Source: an uncultured Prevotellaceae bacterium (GTDB taxonomy: Bacteria; Bacteroidota; Bacteroidia; Bacteroidales; Bacteroidaceae). Taken from it: 64,000 bases of DNA. This document shows, piece after piece, positions 39,781-48,368 of this stretch (its first letter is position 1; every line of letters begins with the position of its first letter). The notes under the pieces were generated by a model. The model had not been told where the DNA came from. It did no database searches and worked only from the letters and a program-made list of their open reading frames with translations. The stretch spans positions 1 through 64,000 of the forward strand of contig CACXMM010000011.1 in the NCBI GenBank assembly GCA_902768785.1, given 5' to 3'. Both the position numbers and the translations under genes were made by a program.

Positions 39781-42078
39781 CTACTTCAACACCGTTTTCC
39801 TTCCATTGTGGAGATAGATGCCAGACTGGTTAGGCTGTCGTGAAAGGCGGCGACCATCGAGGGTGTACCAACCCGCTGTTTCGGAATCCGTATCCACGTA
39901 TGGAGCCACATCAATAGGATGAATGGTAGTGGCTATTTCCGTTATCTCATCCCCAAAGTGCATCACGAAGACACGAGCTGTGTTCCCTCCTTCAGAGGAA
40001 TCCCCAGCCGTGATGCCGTTTAGTAGGAAGTAAGCATGGAAGGCATCGATAGTCATGTTGGAATTGGGATAGTGGAGGGTGTTGCCGGCTCCGAGGAAGA
40101 GCATGGTTTTATCCTCACCACCCGTGCTATAGGGCGAATAGATGCCGTGGAAGCTGGCAGCCTCACCTGTCACGTCTGTGGGTTCAGTGCCACTGAAGGT
40201 CACGTTACTAAAGACAGGGTCACAGATGTCGGAGCCACTGTTCCACTTGACGATATATGGTGCACCAGCGGTGATACTCGTCAGATCGTCACCGAAACTG
40301 AGGGTCAGCGTCCCTTTATTGAAAGTAGCCGAGGAGAGAGTTTTCACAGAGGCACCGGCAAGGGGTGAGCCACTGAGGTCATCAATACCGAAGGGAAGAC
40401 AGAGGGTGTCCCATGAACCGTCCTTGAAGAGGGTGCGGTTGTTGAGGATCACGGTCACTGGCTTCCCTTCAGCGATATAGGCTATTCCATTATAAACCTT
40501 AGCATGGGTATAGGATTCCAGAACATCCGGGTTCGGTTCATCGTCATCAAAGCGCAGCAACGGGGTCTCCGTGCCGATGGTGAAGGCGTGGGTAGCAAGG
40601 ACTTCATTGGTGCTGACAGCACTGCTGTAGCTACCCATCCCCACTGAGGCTGCTTCGCCTCCGAAAGTGCAGCCGCTGTAGTAGTTGGAGGTGACGGGCG
40701 ACTCTGTATGCCCGATGACGGCACCACCGAAATGGCCACTACCGGAGAAATGACTCGATGCTGGTAACTTGACGTTGTAGGCGAGATTATTGATAAGGGT
40801 TCCACTCTGCATCTGTCCTACAATACCACCATAGCGGCCGCAGGTCTTATCATCGGCAATGCTGAGGGTGGCGGAACAGGTGCAGTCTGCTACCTTACCA
40901 TGGTACATATAACCTACGACACCACCATGCCAGTTACCGTTATTGAGGTCATGAATGCACACATCACTCATGACGTGACAGTTCTCCAGGGTTGATCCCA
41001 TATCGACCCTACCGACAAGAGCCCCGGTATTGTCACCTGCCGTGAAACGACAATTGCCCAATGTAAGATTCTTGACGACCGCTCCTTTGTCGATCCATCC
41101 GAACAAACCGAAGTTGTAAGAAGACACCTGATAGACACGGATGCCACTGATGGTATGGCCATTGCCATCGAAAATACCTTTGAAGGGCTTCATGCTATTA
41201 CCGATGCAGGTGTAGTTGTTCTCCTCACTGGACACATGATCCCATGCGGATTCGTAGCTGTAAACAATATCGGCGGTCATCTTGAAATAGGTGTTTTCAA
41301 AAGGGTCACCTTCATTCACCCGTGTGGCTAGTCGGTCAAGCTTTGCGGGAGTGTCGATGATGAAAGGATCAGACTTGGTGCCCGTACCTGTCCACAGACT
41401 GGCATCTTTTACAAAGAGCATCTCAGCGACGTTGCTCGTCACACCGTTCTTGATGGCAATCGCCTTGACGGTGGATGTATTTGAGAGGGTAAAGGGCGAA
41501 CTATAGATGGAACTGGAAGAAGTGGGCGTGCTACCATCTTTCGTATAATAGATAGTAGTACCCGCTTCTGCCGTAATACTGACTGCGGTGCTTTCTTCAA
41601 ACAGCGCGGTGCCACTGATAACAGGAGCTTCCACGGCACTCAAGTAGGTCACTTGCACCTGCTGCACGCGGCGGTGACCTCTTGTGCCATCAATGGTGAA
41701 AACAACTTCTGTGGCATTGCCTGTCCATGTGCCGTCGGCATAGTTGCCGGTATTGACAAATATGGCGTTGCTGTTGCCACCCGAGGCGAAAACAAGGTTC
41801 ACTTCAACAATGGACTTGTCTCCCGAAGCCTTCACCGTCATGGTGTTGCCGAAATAGAGGCGCACAGCATTACCGTTGTCGTAGTATTTAGGACGTGCTC
41901 CACGGTCGTTACCGGCTTTTTCGAAATATAATGTACAACCCGTGCCCTCGACTACATCAACATCCTCCGCGTCCGTAAACGACTGCATGGTGAGGTCAAT
42001 CGTCTCGTCCTGCGCTCTTAAGCCCGTCACCACTCCGATGAGCATGACAAACAGGTACAGTATTCGTCTTTTTTCCAT
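39781..42078 (-). CDS. Secreted protein with chitobiase-type and GLUG repeats and sorting tail
   Basis: A 765-residue exported protein; signal peptide MEKRRILYLFVMLIGVVTGLRAQ. After an N-terminal beta domain comes a chitobiase/hexosaminidase C-terminal-like Ig domain (TTIYYTKDGSTPTSSSSIY near residue 180), then GLUG-type repeats (GALVGRVDMGSTLENCHVMS, GGVVGYMYHGKVADC, GGIVGQMQSGTLINN) that form short beta-helix turns. The end, YTLDGRRLS...GIYLHNGRKTVLK, is a type IX-like sorting tail. These modules are typical of surface adhesins or glycan-binding proteins. The start at 42078 is used because the -7 box of its promoter (42098-42105) lies in the longer frame. Confidence 0.7.
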   Translation of the reverse strand: MEKRRILYLFVMLIGVVTGLRAQDETIDLTMQSFTDAEDVDVVEGTGCTLYFEKAGNDRGARPKYYDNGNAVRLYFGNTMTVKASGDKSIVEVNLVFASGGNSNAIFVNTGNYADGTWTGNATEVVFTIDGTRGHRRVQQVQVTYLSAVEAPVISGTALFEESTAVSITAEAGTTIYYTKDGSTPTSSSSIYSSPFTLSNTSTVKAIAIKNGVTSNVAEMLFVKDASLWTGTGTKSDPFIIDTPAKLDRLATRVNEGDPFENTYFKMTADIVYSYESAWDHVSSEENNYTCIGNSMKPFKGIFDGNGHTISGIRVYQVSSYNFGLFGWIDKGAVVKNLTLGNCRFTAGDNTGALVGRVDMGSTLENCHVMSDVCIHDLNNGNWHGGVVGYMYHGKVADCTCSATLSIADDKTCGRYGGIVGQMQSGTLINNLAYNVKLPASSHFSGSGHFGGAVIGHTESPVTSNYYSGCTFGGEAASVGMGSYSSAVSTNEVLATHAFTIGTETPLLRFDDDEPNPDVLESYTHAKVYNGIAYIAEGKPVTVILNNRTLFKDGSWDTLCLPFGIDDLSGSPLAGASVKTLSSATFNKGTLTLSFGDDLTSITAGAPYIVKWNSGSDICDPVFSNVTFSGTEPTDVTGEAASFHGIYSPYSTGGEDKTMLFLGAGNTLHYPNSNMTIDAFHAYFLLNGITAGDSSEGGNTARVFVMHFGDEITEIATTIHPIDVAPYVDTDSETAGWYTLDGRRLSRQPNQSGIYLHNGRKTVLK

Positions 42079-42097
42079 ATCTTTTACACTTTTGCTG

Positions 42098-42105
42098 CAA
42101 AAATA
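42098..42105 (-). promoter_or_regulatory. -7 box for the GLUG protein gene
   Basis: TATTTTTG on the minus strand, 20 bases before the start codon at 42078. Confidence 0.5.
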
Positions 42106-42240
42106 CAAAATTTCAATGAAGCAAGAGAAAGAAATAGAGTTTTTTTAAAGCCGTAAGTTCAAAAGAAGTCAAAAGAATCAAGAAAGGAATAAAAAAAGAG
42201 GGAGAATAAATGCAAATGTTTCAAAATAAGCCCCTTTTTC

Positions 42241-42271
42241 TTGCATAATTGCACAAAAAGCAGTAATTTCG
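42241..42271 (+). promoter_or_regulatory. Promoter of trpB2
   Basis: TTG at 42241-42243, 20 bases, TAATTTCG at 42264-42271 (one mismatch to TAnnTTTG), 35 bases before the start codon. Confidence 0.5.
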
Positions 42272-42306
42272 CGGCGCAATGAATGTAACCCTTTAAAAGA
42301 ACAATC

Positions 42307-43671
42307 ATGAGCAGACAAAAGAAATTCATTTTACAGGAGAACGAGATTCCTACCCAGTGGTACAACATCCAGGCCGACATGGTGAACAAGCCCATGCCCC
42401 CCATCCATCCCGCAACGAAACAGCCGTTGGGCGTGGATGATCTGGCCCATATCTTTCCCCGTGAGTGCTGTGTACAAGAGTTAGACACGGAGCATGCATG
42501 GATCGACATCCCTGAGGACGTGCTGGAGAAATACAAATACTATCGCAGTACACCTCTGGTGCGTGCCTATGCTCTGGAAGAGGCCTTAGGAACCCCCGCA
42601 CATATCTATTTCAAGAATGAATCTACAAACCCATTAGGATCGCATAAGATCAACTCCGCCCTGCCCCAGTGCTACTATGCCAAGCAGGAAGGTACGACGA
42701 ATGTGACCACCGAGACCGGTGCCGGACAATGGGGCGCTGCCCTGTCGTATGCTGCCAAGATCTACGGTCTTGACTGTGCAGTGTATCAGGTGAAGATCAC
42801 GATGCAACAGAAACCCTACCGCAGCAGTATCATGCGCACCTTCGGTGCCGTGGTGGAGGGATCGCCCTCGATGTCAACACGTGCCGGAAAGGATATTCTG
42901 ACACGTGACCCACTACATTCAGGATCCCTCGGTACTGCTATCTCAGAGGCCGTGGAACTGGCTACCACCACACCGAACTGCAAATATACGTTAGGTTCCG
43001 TACTGAACCACGTAGGACTGCACCAGACGATCATCGGTCTGGAGGCAGAGAAGCAGATGGCGATGGCTGGTGAATATCCCGACATCGTGATCGGCTGCTT
43101 CGGTGGAGGTAGTAACTTCGGTGGTATCTCCTTCCCCTTCATGCGCCATAAGATCCTTGAAGGAAAGAACACAGAGTTCATTGCTGCCGAGCCCGACAGC
43201 TGTCCGAAGCTTACTCGCGGACAGTTCCGTTATGACTTCGGTGACGAGGCCGGCTACACCCCGTTACTGCCGATGTACACCCTCGGTCATAACTTCAAGC
43301 CGTCGAACATCCACGCCGGTGGTCTGCGCTACCATGGTGCTGGTATGATCATCTCGCAGCTGATCAAGGACGGACTGATGCATGGTGTGGACATTCCGCA
43401 GATTGAGACCTTCGAGGCCGGTATGCTCTTTGCCCGCACTGAGGGTATCATCCCCGCACCGGAAAGCTGTCATGCCATTGCTGCTACCATCCGCGAGGCC
43501 AACAAGTGCAAGGAAAGCGGTGAGGAGAAAGTCATCCTCTTCAACCTCTCCGGTCATGGTCTCATCGACATGCCGTCATACGAGCTGTATATCAAGGGCG
43601 ACCTTCAGAACTATACGGTGACGGATGAAATGATTGCACAGAACTTGGCGGAACTGGATAGTCAGAAATAA
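42307..43671 (+). CDS. TrpB2-type tryptophan synthase beta-like PLP enzyme
   Basis: A 454-residue pyridoxal-phosphate enzyme. The PLP-binding lysine is in NPLGSHKINSA near residue 115, and the phosphate-binding glycine loop is GCFGGGSNFGG. The length (about 450 against about 400 for TrpB1) and the N-terminal extension with the segment WYNIQADMV place it in the TrpB2 group, which often acts without TrpA and can condense indole with serine. No trpA or other trp gene is in the window, which fits the stand-alone role. The stop codon ends one base before the convergent mfd stop codon. Confidence 0.92.
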   Translation: MSRQKKFILQENEIPTQWYNIQADMVNKPMPPIHPATKQPLGVDDLAHIFPRECCVQELDTEHAWIDIPEDVLEKYKYYRSTPLVRAYALEEALGTPAHIYFKNESTNPLGSHKINSALPQCYYAKQEGTTNVTTETGAGQWGAALSYAAKIYGLDCAVYQVKITMQQKPYRSSIMRTFGAVVEGSPSMSTRAGKDILTRDPLHSGSLGTAISEAVELATTTPNCKYTLGSVLNHVGLHQTIIGLEAEKQMAMAGEYPDIVIGCFGGGSNFGGISFPFMRHKILEGKNTEFIAAEPDSCPKLTRGQFRYDFGDEAGYTPLLPMYTLGHNFKPSNIHAGGLRYHGAGMIISQLIKDGLMHGVDIPQIETFEAGMLFARTEGIIPAPESCHAIAATIREANKCKESGEEKVILFNLSGHGLIDMPSYELYIKGDLQNYTVTDEMIAQNLAELDSQK

Positions 43672-43672
43672 A

Positions 43673-46600
43673 TTACACTCTCTTTAAAACAGCCACGGCC
43701 TCCTCTACCGTCGGCACCTTCTTGATTACCATGGAGCGTTTGCCCTTGATCTCCCGGAAGTTACAGCGGCGCGGATCACGGGTGACGAAATTAAGGACGT
43801 TGTCGAAGGCCGTGCTCTGATAATAGGCACTCATGGGATTCGACACGAAATAGAGGATCATCTGACCTTGTTTAAGGGTGATCTTCTCACATCCCAGTCG
43901 CTTACCCAGACGACGTAGCGGCACCACCATCATCAGCTCGATACCCTCATGCGGAATCTCGCCGAAGCGGTCGCGGAGGTTCATCTTGTAACGTTCCAAG
44001 TCATCATCGTTCTTGATGGCATCCAACTCACGATAGAGGAGCATACGCTCACTGCTCGAAGGCACATAACTGTCGGGCAGGTACATCTCGAGATCACTTT
44101 CAATGGTACAGTCATCCACGAACACTGTACTGTCGATGAGTTGCTGGTAATCGGAGTTGCCTTTCTTCTTCTGACTGTCACCCTCCTCATACAATTCTGC
44201 GAACTCCTCGTTCTTCAGCTCCGTCACCGCCTGCGAGAGAATCTTCTGGTAGGTCTCGTAGCCCAAGTCTTCCATAAAGCCACTCTGTTCTGCCCCTAAC
44301 AGGTTACCGGCACCACGGATGTCAAGATCCTGCATGGATAGATTGAAGCCGCTGCCGAGATCAGAGAACGTCTCCAAGGCCTCCAAGCGCTTCCGTGCCT
44401 CGGTGGTGAGGTTCACGGTTGGTGGTGCCAGCAGGTAGCAAAAGGCTTTCTTGTTACTGCGCCCCACCCTGCCACGCATCTGGTGGAGGTCGCTCAGTCC
44501 GAAATGATGTGCATCATTGATGATGATGGTGTTGGCATTGGAGATATCGATACCGTTCTCCACGATGGTTGTGGAGAGCAGCACATCGTAGTCGTGATTG
44601 ATGAACCCCATAATGATTTTCTCCAGTTCCTCGGGTTTCATCTGTCCATGTCCGATGGCCACTCGGGCATCCGGCACATACTTCTGAATGAGCAGCGACA
44701 GTTCCGGTAGGTTACTGATCCTGTCGTTGACGAAGAACACCTGTCCGTTACGACTCATCTCGAACTCAATGGCCTCAGCAATGATCTGACTGTCGAAGGT
44801 ATGCACCTCGGTATGGATAGGATAGCGGTTGGGCGGTGGTGTCTGGATAATACTCATGTCACGGGCTCCCATCAAGGAGAACTGCAGTGTTCGGGGAATA
44901 GGCGTGGCACTCATGGTGAGCGTATCCACATTGGTCTTCAACTGGCGAAGCTTCTCTTTCGTGGAGACACCGAACTTCTGTTCCTCATCGATGATGAGCA
45001 GTCCCAGGTCTTTGAACTTCACCGTCTTACCGATGAGCTTATGCGTACCGATGATAATATCGATCTTTCCCGTTTCCAGATCAGCTAAGATCTCTTTCGT
45101 CTTCTTCGCACTCCTCGCCCTTGAGAGATATTCCACACGCACCGGCATACCTTGAAGTCTGCTGGTGAAGGTCTGGAAATGCTGGTATGCCAAGACGGTG
45201 GTAGGCACCATCACCGCCACCTGCTTGGAGTCGCAGGCCGCCTTGAAGGCTGCACGGATGGCCACCTCGGTCTTTCCGAAGCCCACATCCCCACATACCA
45301 AACGGTCCATGGGACGGCTACTCTCCATGTCGGCCTTCACATCGTTGGTGGCTTTCAGCTGGTCGGGGGTGTCTTCATAAAGGAAGCTCGCCTCCAGCTC
45401 TTGCTGCATAAAGGAGTCGGCACTGAAAGCGAACCCTTTCTGATGTCGACGGGCAGCATAGAGCTTGATGAGGTCGCGGGCGATGTCTTTGATCTTCGTC
45501 TTCGTGCGCTCCTTCATCCTGTTCCATGCTCCCGTTCCCAATGTTGACAAACGGGGCTGTGACTCACTGTCACGCCGTTTGTATTTGGAGATCTTGTACA
45601 GGGAATGGATGCTCACATCCACCTTGTCGTTGTTGGCATAGATGATGCGGATCACCTCCTGGTAACTGTTTCCCGTGGGGACACGCACCAGTCCGGCAAA
45701 ACGACCGATACCGAAATCCACATGTACGATATAGTCGCCCGGCTCCATCTCCTGCAGTTCCTTCAATGTCAGTGCCACCTTTCCAGTGCGCGCCGTATCA
45801 CTGCGAAGGCTGTATTTATGGAAACGGTCGAAAATCTGATGGTCGGTAAACAAACAGAGCCGCTGGGTATGGTCAATGAATCCCTCGTGGAGGGTCTTGT
45901 CAATGGGAGTAAACGTCACCTTCTGTCCTGACATACTGTCGAAGATATCACGCAAACGTTGTTGCTGCTTGGCACTGTCGGCTAAGATATAGAGCTGGTA
46001 ACCACGCTGCAGATAGTCCTCGAGCGTTGGCACCAACAGTTCGAAGTTCTTATGGAATAGAGGTTGGGGGGCAAGATCAAAAGGAATCGTAGCCTGAGGA
46101 ACACCTGTGGTACGACTGCCGAACTCCAGTCGCCGGAAATCAGCAGCATCTTCTGTGAGCTGACTGCCTGTCAGAAGCATGCTCTCCGCCTGCATCTCCT
46201 TCATGATGGCATGCTGTTCCATCTCTGTGGCTCCACTCATCCGTTCGGTGAGTGCCTGTGAGGAGAAACCGGCCCGATAGGTCTGTTCGATTACATCCCT
46301 CACAAAGAGGAAGTTCTTCATCACCAGTAAGGTGTCGGCAGGGAGGAATTTCATGAACGATACCTTCTCGCTGCCTAACGTGGCCAACTCGGGAACGATC
46401 TCCACCGTCTCCCGTTTATCGCGGGACAGCTGACTCTGTACCTCGAAGGTACGGATGGAGTCTATCTCATCACCGAAGAAATCGAGACGGAAAGGATACT
46501 CCGAACTGTAGGAAAACACATCCACGATGCTGCCACGAGCGGCAAACTGACCAGGCTCATACACATAATCCACCTCTGTGAATCCCAGTTCCCGCAAATG

Positions 46601-47149
46601 CTTCTCCAATTCAGAAATATCCTGTATCGCTCCTACCTCCAGCCGTACGGAACGCTCATCGAGTTTCTTCTTTGAGACCACCAACTCCGCCAAAGCATCT
46701 GGATAGGTGACAATCTGAATCGCTTTTTTCGCGTTATCACGTATAAACGTTCTATCTTTATTAGGAATTGAATCCGACGAGGAAGGATTCAAAGAAGACA
46801 ACCTGCTTAACACCTCGGTACGGAGGATCTCGTTAGCAGCATCCCGCTGTCCGTATTTCACCTGACGACGGTAGGACGACGGGAAGAACAACACATCTTC
46901 AGTCCCCAACAGCTGCACCAAGTCATGATAGAAATAGCCCGCCTCCTCGGCATCCTGTAAAACATACAATGCCACCGGGAACGAGTCTGAGGTGTTTCTT
47001 TTAACTAAAGAGGCGAAGAACATGGGTGCGGAAGAGGCCACGAGCCCCTGCAGGAAAACGTTCTTAACAGAAACATCTTCCAGTGTTTTCATCAATGCCG
47101 CCGACTGTGCCGAACGGGCATAGAGTTCTAATAATTCTTGTATCTCCAT
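43673..47149 (-). CDS. mfd: Transcription-repair coupling factor
   Basis: A 1158-residue Mfd, normal length. The N-terminal UvrB-like module has PSSYRRQVKYGQRD; the RNA-polymerase-interacting CarD-like domain includes GDYIVHVDFGIGRFAGL near residue 490. The ATPase translocase motor has Walker A GDVGFGKTEVAIRAA, DEEQKFG (the DEEQ box), SATPIPRTL and QMRGRVGRS. The D7 region follows to the end. Mfd removes RNA polymerase stalled at DNA damage and recruits UvrA. It is preceded by a promoter with TACCTTTG (complement of 47162-47169) and ends one base from trpB2. Confidence 0.97.
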   Translation of the reverse strand: MEIQELLELYARSAQSAALMKTLEDVSVKNVFLQGLVASSAPMFFASLVKRNTSDSFPVALYVLQDAEEAGYFYHDLVQLLGTEDVLFFPSSYRRQVKYGQRDAANEILRTEVLSRLSSLNPSSSDSIPNKDRTFIRDNAKKAIQIVTYPDALAELVVSKKKLDERSVRLEVGAIQDISELEKHLRELGFTEVDYVYEPGQFAARGSIVDVFSYSSEYPFRLDFFGDEIDSIRTFEVQSQLSRDKRETVEIVPELATLGSEKVSFMKFLPADTLLVMKNFLFVRDVIEQTYRAGFSSQALTERMSGATEMEQHAIMKEMQAESMLLTGSQLTEDAADFRRLEFGSRTTGVPQATIPFDLAPQPLFHKNFELLVPTLEDYLQRGYQLYILADSAKQQQRLRDIFDSMSGQKVTFTPIDKTLHEGFIDHTQRLCLFTDHQIFDRFHKYSLRSDTARTGKVALTLKELQEMEPGDYIVHVDFGIGRFAGLVRVPTGNSYQEVIRIIYANNDKVDVSIHSLYKISKYKRRDSESQPRLSTLGTGAWNRMKERTKTKIKDIARDLIKLYAARRHQKGFAFSADSFMQQELEASFLYEDTPDQLKATNDVKADMESSRPMDRLVCGDVGFGKTEVAIRAAFKAACDSKQVAVMVPTTVLAYQHFQTFTSRLQGMPVRVEYLSRARSAKKTKEILADLETGKIDIIIGTHKLIGKTVKFKDLGLLIIDEEQKFGVSTKEKLRQLKTNVDTLTMSATPIPRTLQFSLMGARDMSIIQTPPPNRYPIHTEVHTFDSQIIAEAIEFEMSRNGQVFFVNDRISNLPELSLLIQKYVPDARVAIGHGQMKPEELEKIIMGFINHDYDVLLSTTIVENGIDISNANTIIINDAHHFGLSDLHQMRGRVGRSNKKAFCYLLAPPTVNLTTEARKRLEALETFSDLGSGFNLSMQDLDIRGAGNLLGAEQSGFMEDLGYETYQKILSQAVTELKNEEFAELYEEGDSQKKKGNSDYQQLIDSTVFVDDCTIESDLEMYLPDSYVPSSSERMLLYRELDAIKNDDDLERYKMNLRDRFGEIPHEGIELMMVVPLRRLGKRLGCEKITLKQGQMILYFVSNPMSAYYQSTAFDNVLNFVTRDPRRCNFREIKGKRSMVIKKVPTVEEAVAVLKRV

Positions 47150-47161
47150 CTAATTGTTTTG

Positions 47162-47193
47162 CAAAGGTACGGATAAGTGATCGAAAAGCCAAA
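47162..47193 (-). promoter_or_regulatory. Promoter of mfd
   Basis: On the minus strand TTTG (47190-47193), 20 bases, TACCTTTG (47162-47169), 13 bases before the start codon at 47149. Confidence 0.65.
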
Positions 47194-47373
47194 TAGAATC
47201 ATGAGTTTTTTCAACCGATGGAGCTACGAGAACCACAATGATTATTGATAAGCAGTAATCTATATGTTGACCTATAATAAGCAAATCTCCTTTAAGAAGC
47301 AAATCTCCTTCCAAGCGGGGCCCTCCAACCTCTTCCAAGTAGGATCATCCAACCTTCCCAGGGAAGGCTCTTG

Positions 47374-47404
47374 AACTCCCCTCCCATCGTAGAGGAGGGG
47401 AGTT
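47374..47404. repeat. Perfect 11-bp hairpin in the non-coding interval
   Basis: AACTCCCCTCC (47374-47384) and GGAGGGGAGTT (47394-47404) around a 9-base loop. It has no T-tract and is far from either neighbouring stop codon, so it is more likely a repeat remnant than a terminator. Confidence 0.6.
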
Positions 47405-47725
47405 AGTTACCCTTTGGGGGCAACTGCTATATTATTGACTATTTTTATGGGGTAGAATAAATCCAACAAAATCTTATCCGAAATCTTACATTTTTATGCT
47501 AAGGATTTCAGGATTATATCCGTTTGATCTGAGCAATCCGTGTTAGTTTTCTTCTCTACGAAATATCGGAGCAGCGAGTGCCAAAGATGCTTGTATCAAT
47601 TTGGCCGAGTCGTGACGATAATCGCTGAAGCAACTAGACAAATTAGACAAATCCGTTTGGGTGCGCAAACAGATAATCTAACCCACCACATGGATACTTT
47701 TTACATCACTTTTCTTCCTATTTTC

Positions 47726-47756
47726 TTGGAAATCACAAGATTATTCACTATATTTG
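47726..47756 (+). promoter_or_regulatory. Promoter of a structured RNA
   Basis: TTG at 47726-47728, 20 bases, TATATTTG at 47749-47756. There is no protein start for about 340 bases downstream; the RNA below would be the first transcript. Confidence 0.6.
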
Positions 47757-47762
47757 CACCAT

Positions 47763-48031
47763 CGTCATAGAAGTCCTTTTAGGACGATGGGCGATCTTAT
47801 CTTATAAGAAAGACGTTTTCGAACGTCTGTCGTTGTGGACTACGAACTTCGCAAACTCGTCCAATTCCCACAATAGGCAGATGACAACGAAGCGTCCCGT
47901 AGTGCGTTTCTATATTTCTTTATATAGTCCGTACTGGCGTGGGCTAACTGCGTTGTCTATCCTGTGTGGGAAGGGCAATGCGAAGGCCTGTAGTCCCAGG
48001 ATGGGCAGAAACAGACACCTACGCCTTTTTT
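47763..48031 (+). ncRNA. Candidate structured non-coding RNA
   Basis: Downstream of a promoter, about 270 bases show successive stems: CATCGTC (47760-47766) with GACGATG; AGACGTT/AACGTCT around a TTCG tetraloop (47811-47828); CTATAT/ATATAG inside AGTGCG/CGTACT (about 47901-47935); and a large domain closed by GGCGTGGG (47936-47943) with CCTACGCC (48018-48025), containing ATCCTG/CAGGAT (47959-47964 with 47997-48002) and followed by six T. Known families were considered: it is not tmRNA, SRP RNA, RNase P or 6S as far as I can judge. A HEARO/omega-RNA-like identity is possible, but no IscB gene is present. It could also be a leader for the gene at 48105. Confidence 0.45.
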
Positions 48032-48104
48032 GTATCATAAGCTAACCGAAAATATTGTATTAACTGCCAAGTTTGGGGTGTTTGTAGGGTACAAAAGAAG
48101 TTTT

Positions 48105-48368
48105 ATGTATTATATACAAGAATTAACTAGTTTAGTTGGTGATGCTGACTTGGACAAAGATGAAGTTGAGGTACTCAATCGGTTTACAGATGAAAGAGTA
48201 GGATTTAGGAAAGCGTCTGGATATGATTATTTCCATGATAAGTGTTTTTTACGTGCTTTACGAAAAATAAAGGAAAAGGGTCATTACAAAAGATTTCAAA
48301 AACTGGTGATTGAACACTTAGCAGACAACAAGGATGAATTCTCAAACCAAATGGATGTTGAATTATGA
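48105..48368 (+). CDS. Small hypothetical protein (87 residues)
   Basis: A short, charged, probably soluble protein, MYYIQELTSLVGDADLDKDE at the start, with YFHDKCFLRALRKIKEKGHY in the middle. The reading frame shows Bacteroidales-like usage and the stop codon overlaps the ATG of the next gene (TTATGA), which supports that it is real. No family is recognised. A longer in-frame start at 48030 would run through the end of the structured RNA and is less likely. Confidence 0.5.
   Translation: MYYIQELTSLVGDADLDKDEVEVLNRFTDERVGFRKASGYDYFHDKCFLRALRKIKEKGHYKRFQKLVIEHLADNKDEFSNQMDVEL

Larger units (their letters stand above)
47150..48104. other. Repeat-rich non-coding interval
   Basis: This 955-base interval has no convincing protein gene. 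It holds: the mfd promoter; direct copies of AAGCAAATCTCCT (about 47279-47310); an 11-bp perfect hairpin AACTCCCCTCC/GGAGGGGAGTT (47374-47404); a fragment of the form ATCCGTTTGATCTGAG (near 47517), resembling the common ATCCGTG/CACGGAT repeat debris of Bacteroidetes; a 9-base repeat (47630-47652) that matches the one at 31046; and a promoter followed by a structured RNA candidate. Two short in-frame stretches at 47540 and 47833 look like chance. Confidence 0.6.

Noticed and set aside
42307-43671. Canonical TrpB partner of TrpA
   Set aside because: Length and N-terminal extension are of the TrpB2 type, and no trpA is present.
47763-48031. RNase P RNA, 6S RNA, SRP RNA or a cobalamin riboswitch
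   Set aside because: The conserved core sequences of these families that I know (for example GAGGAAAGTCC of RNase P or GCCACTG of the B12 riboswitch) are not present.
47540-48045. Two short open frames (at 47540 and 47833)
   Set aside because: They cross repeats, a promoter and the structured RNA, and their products have no coherent protein features.
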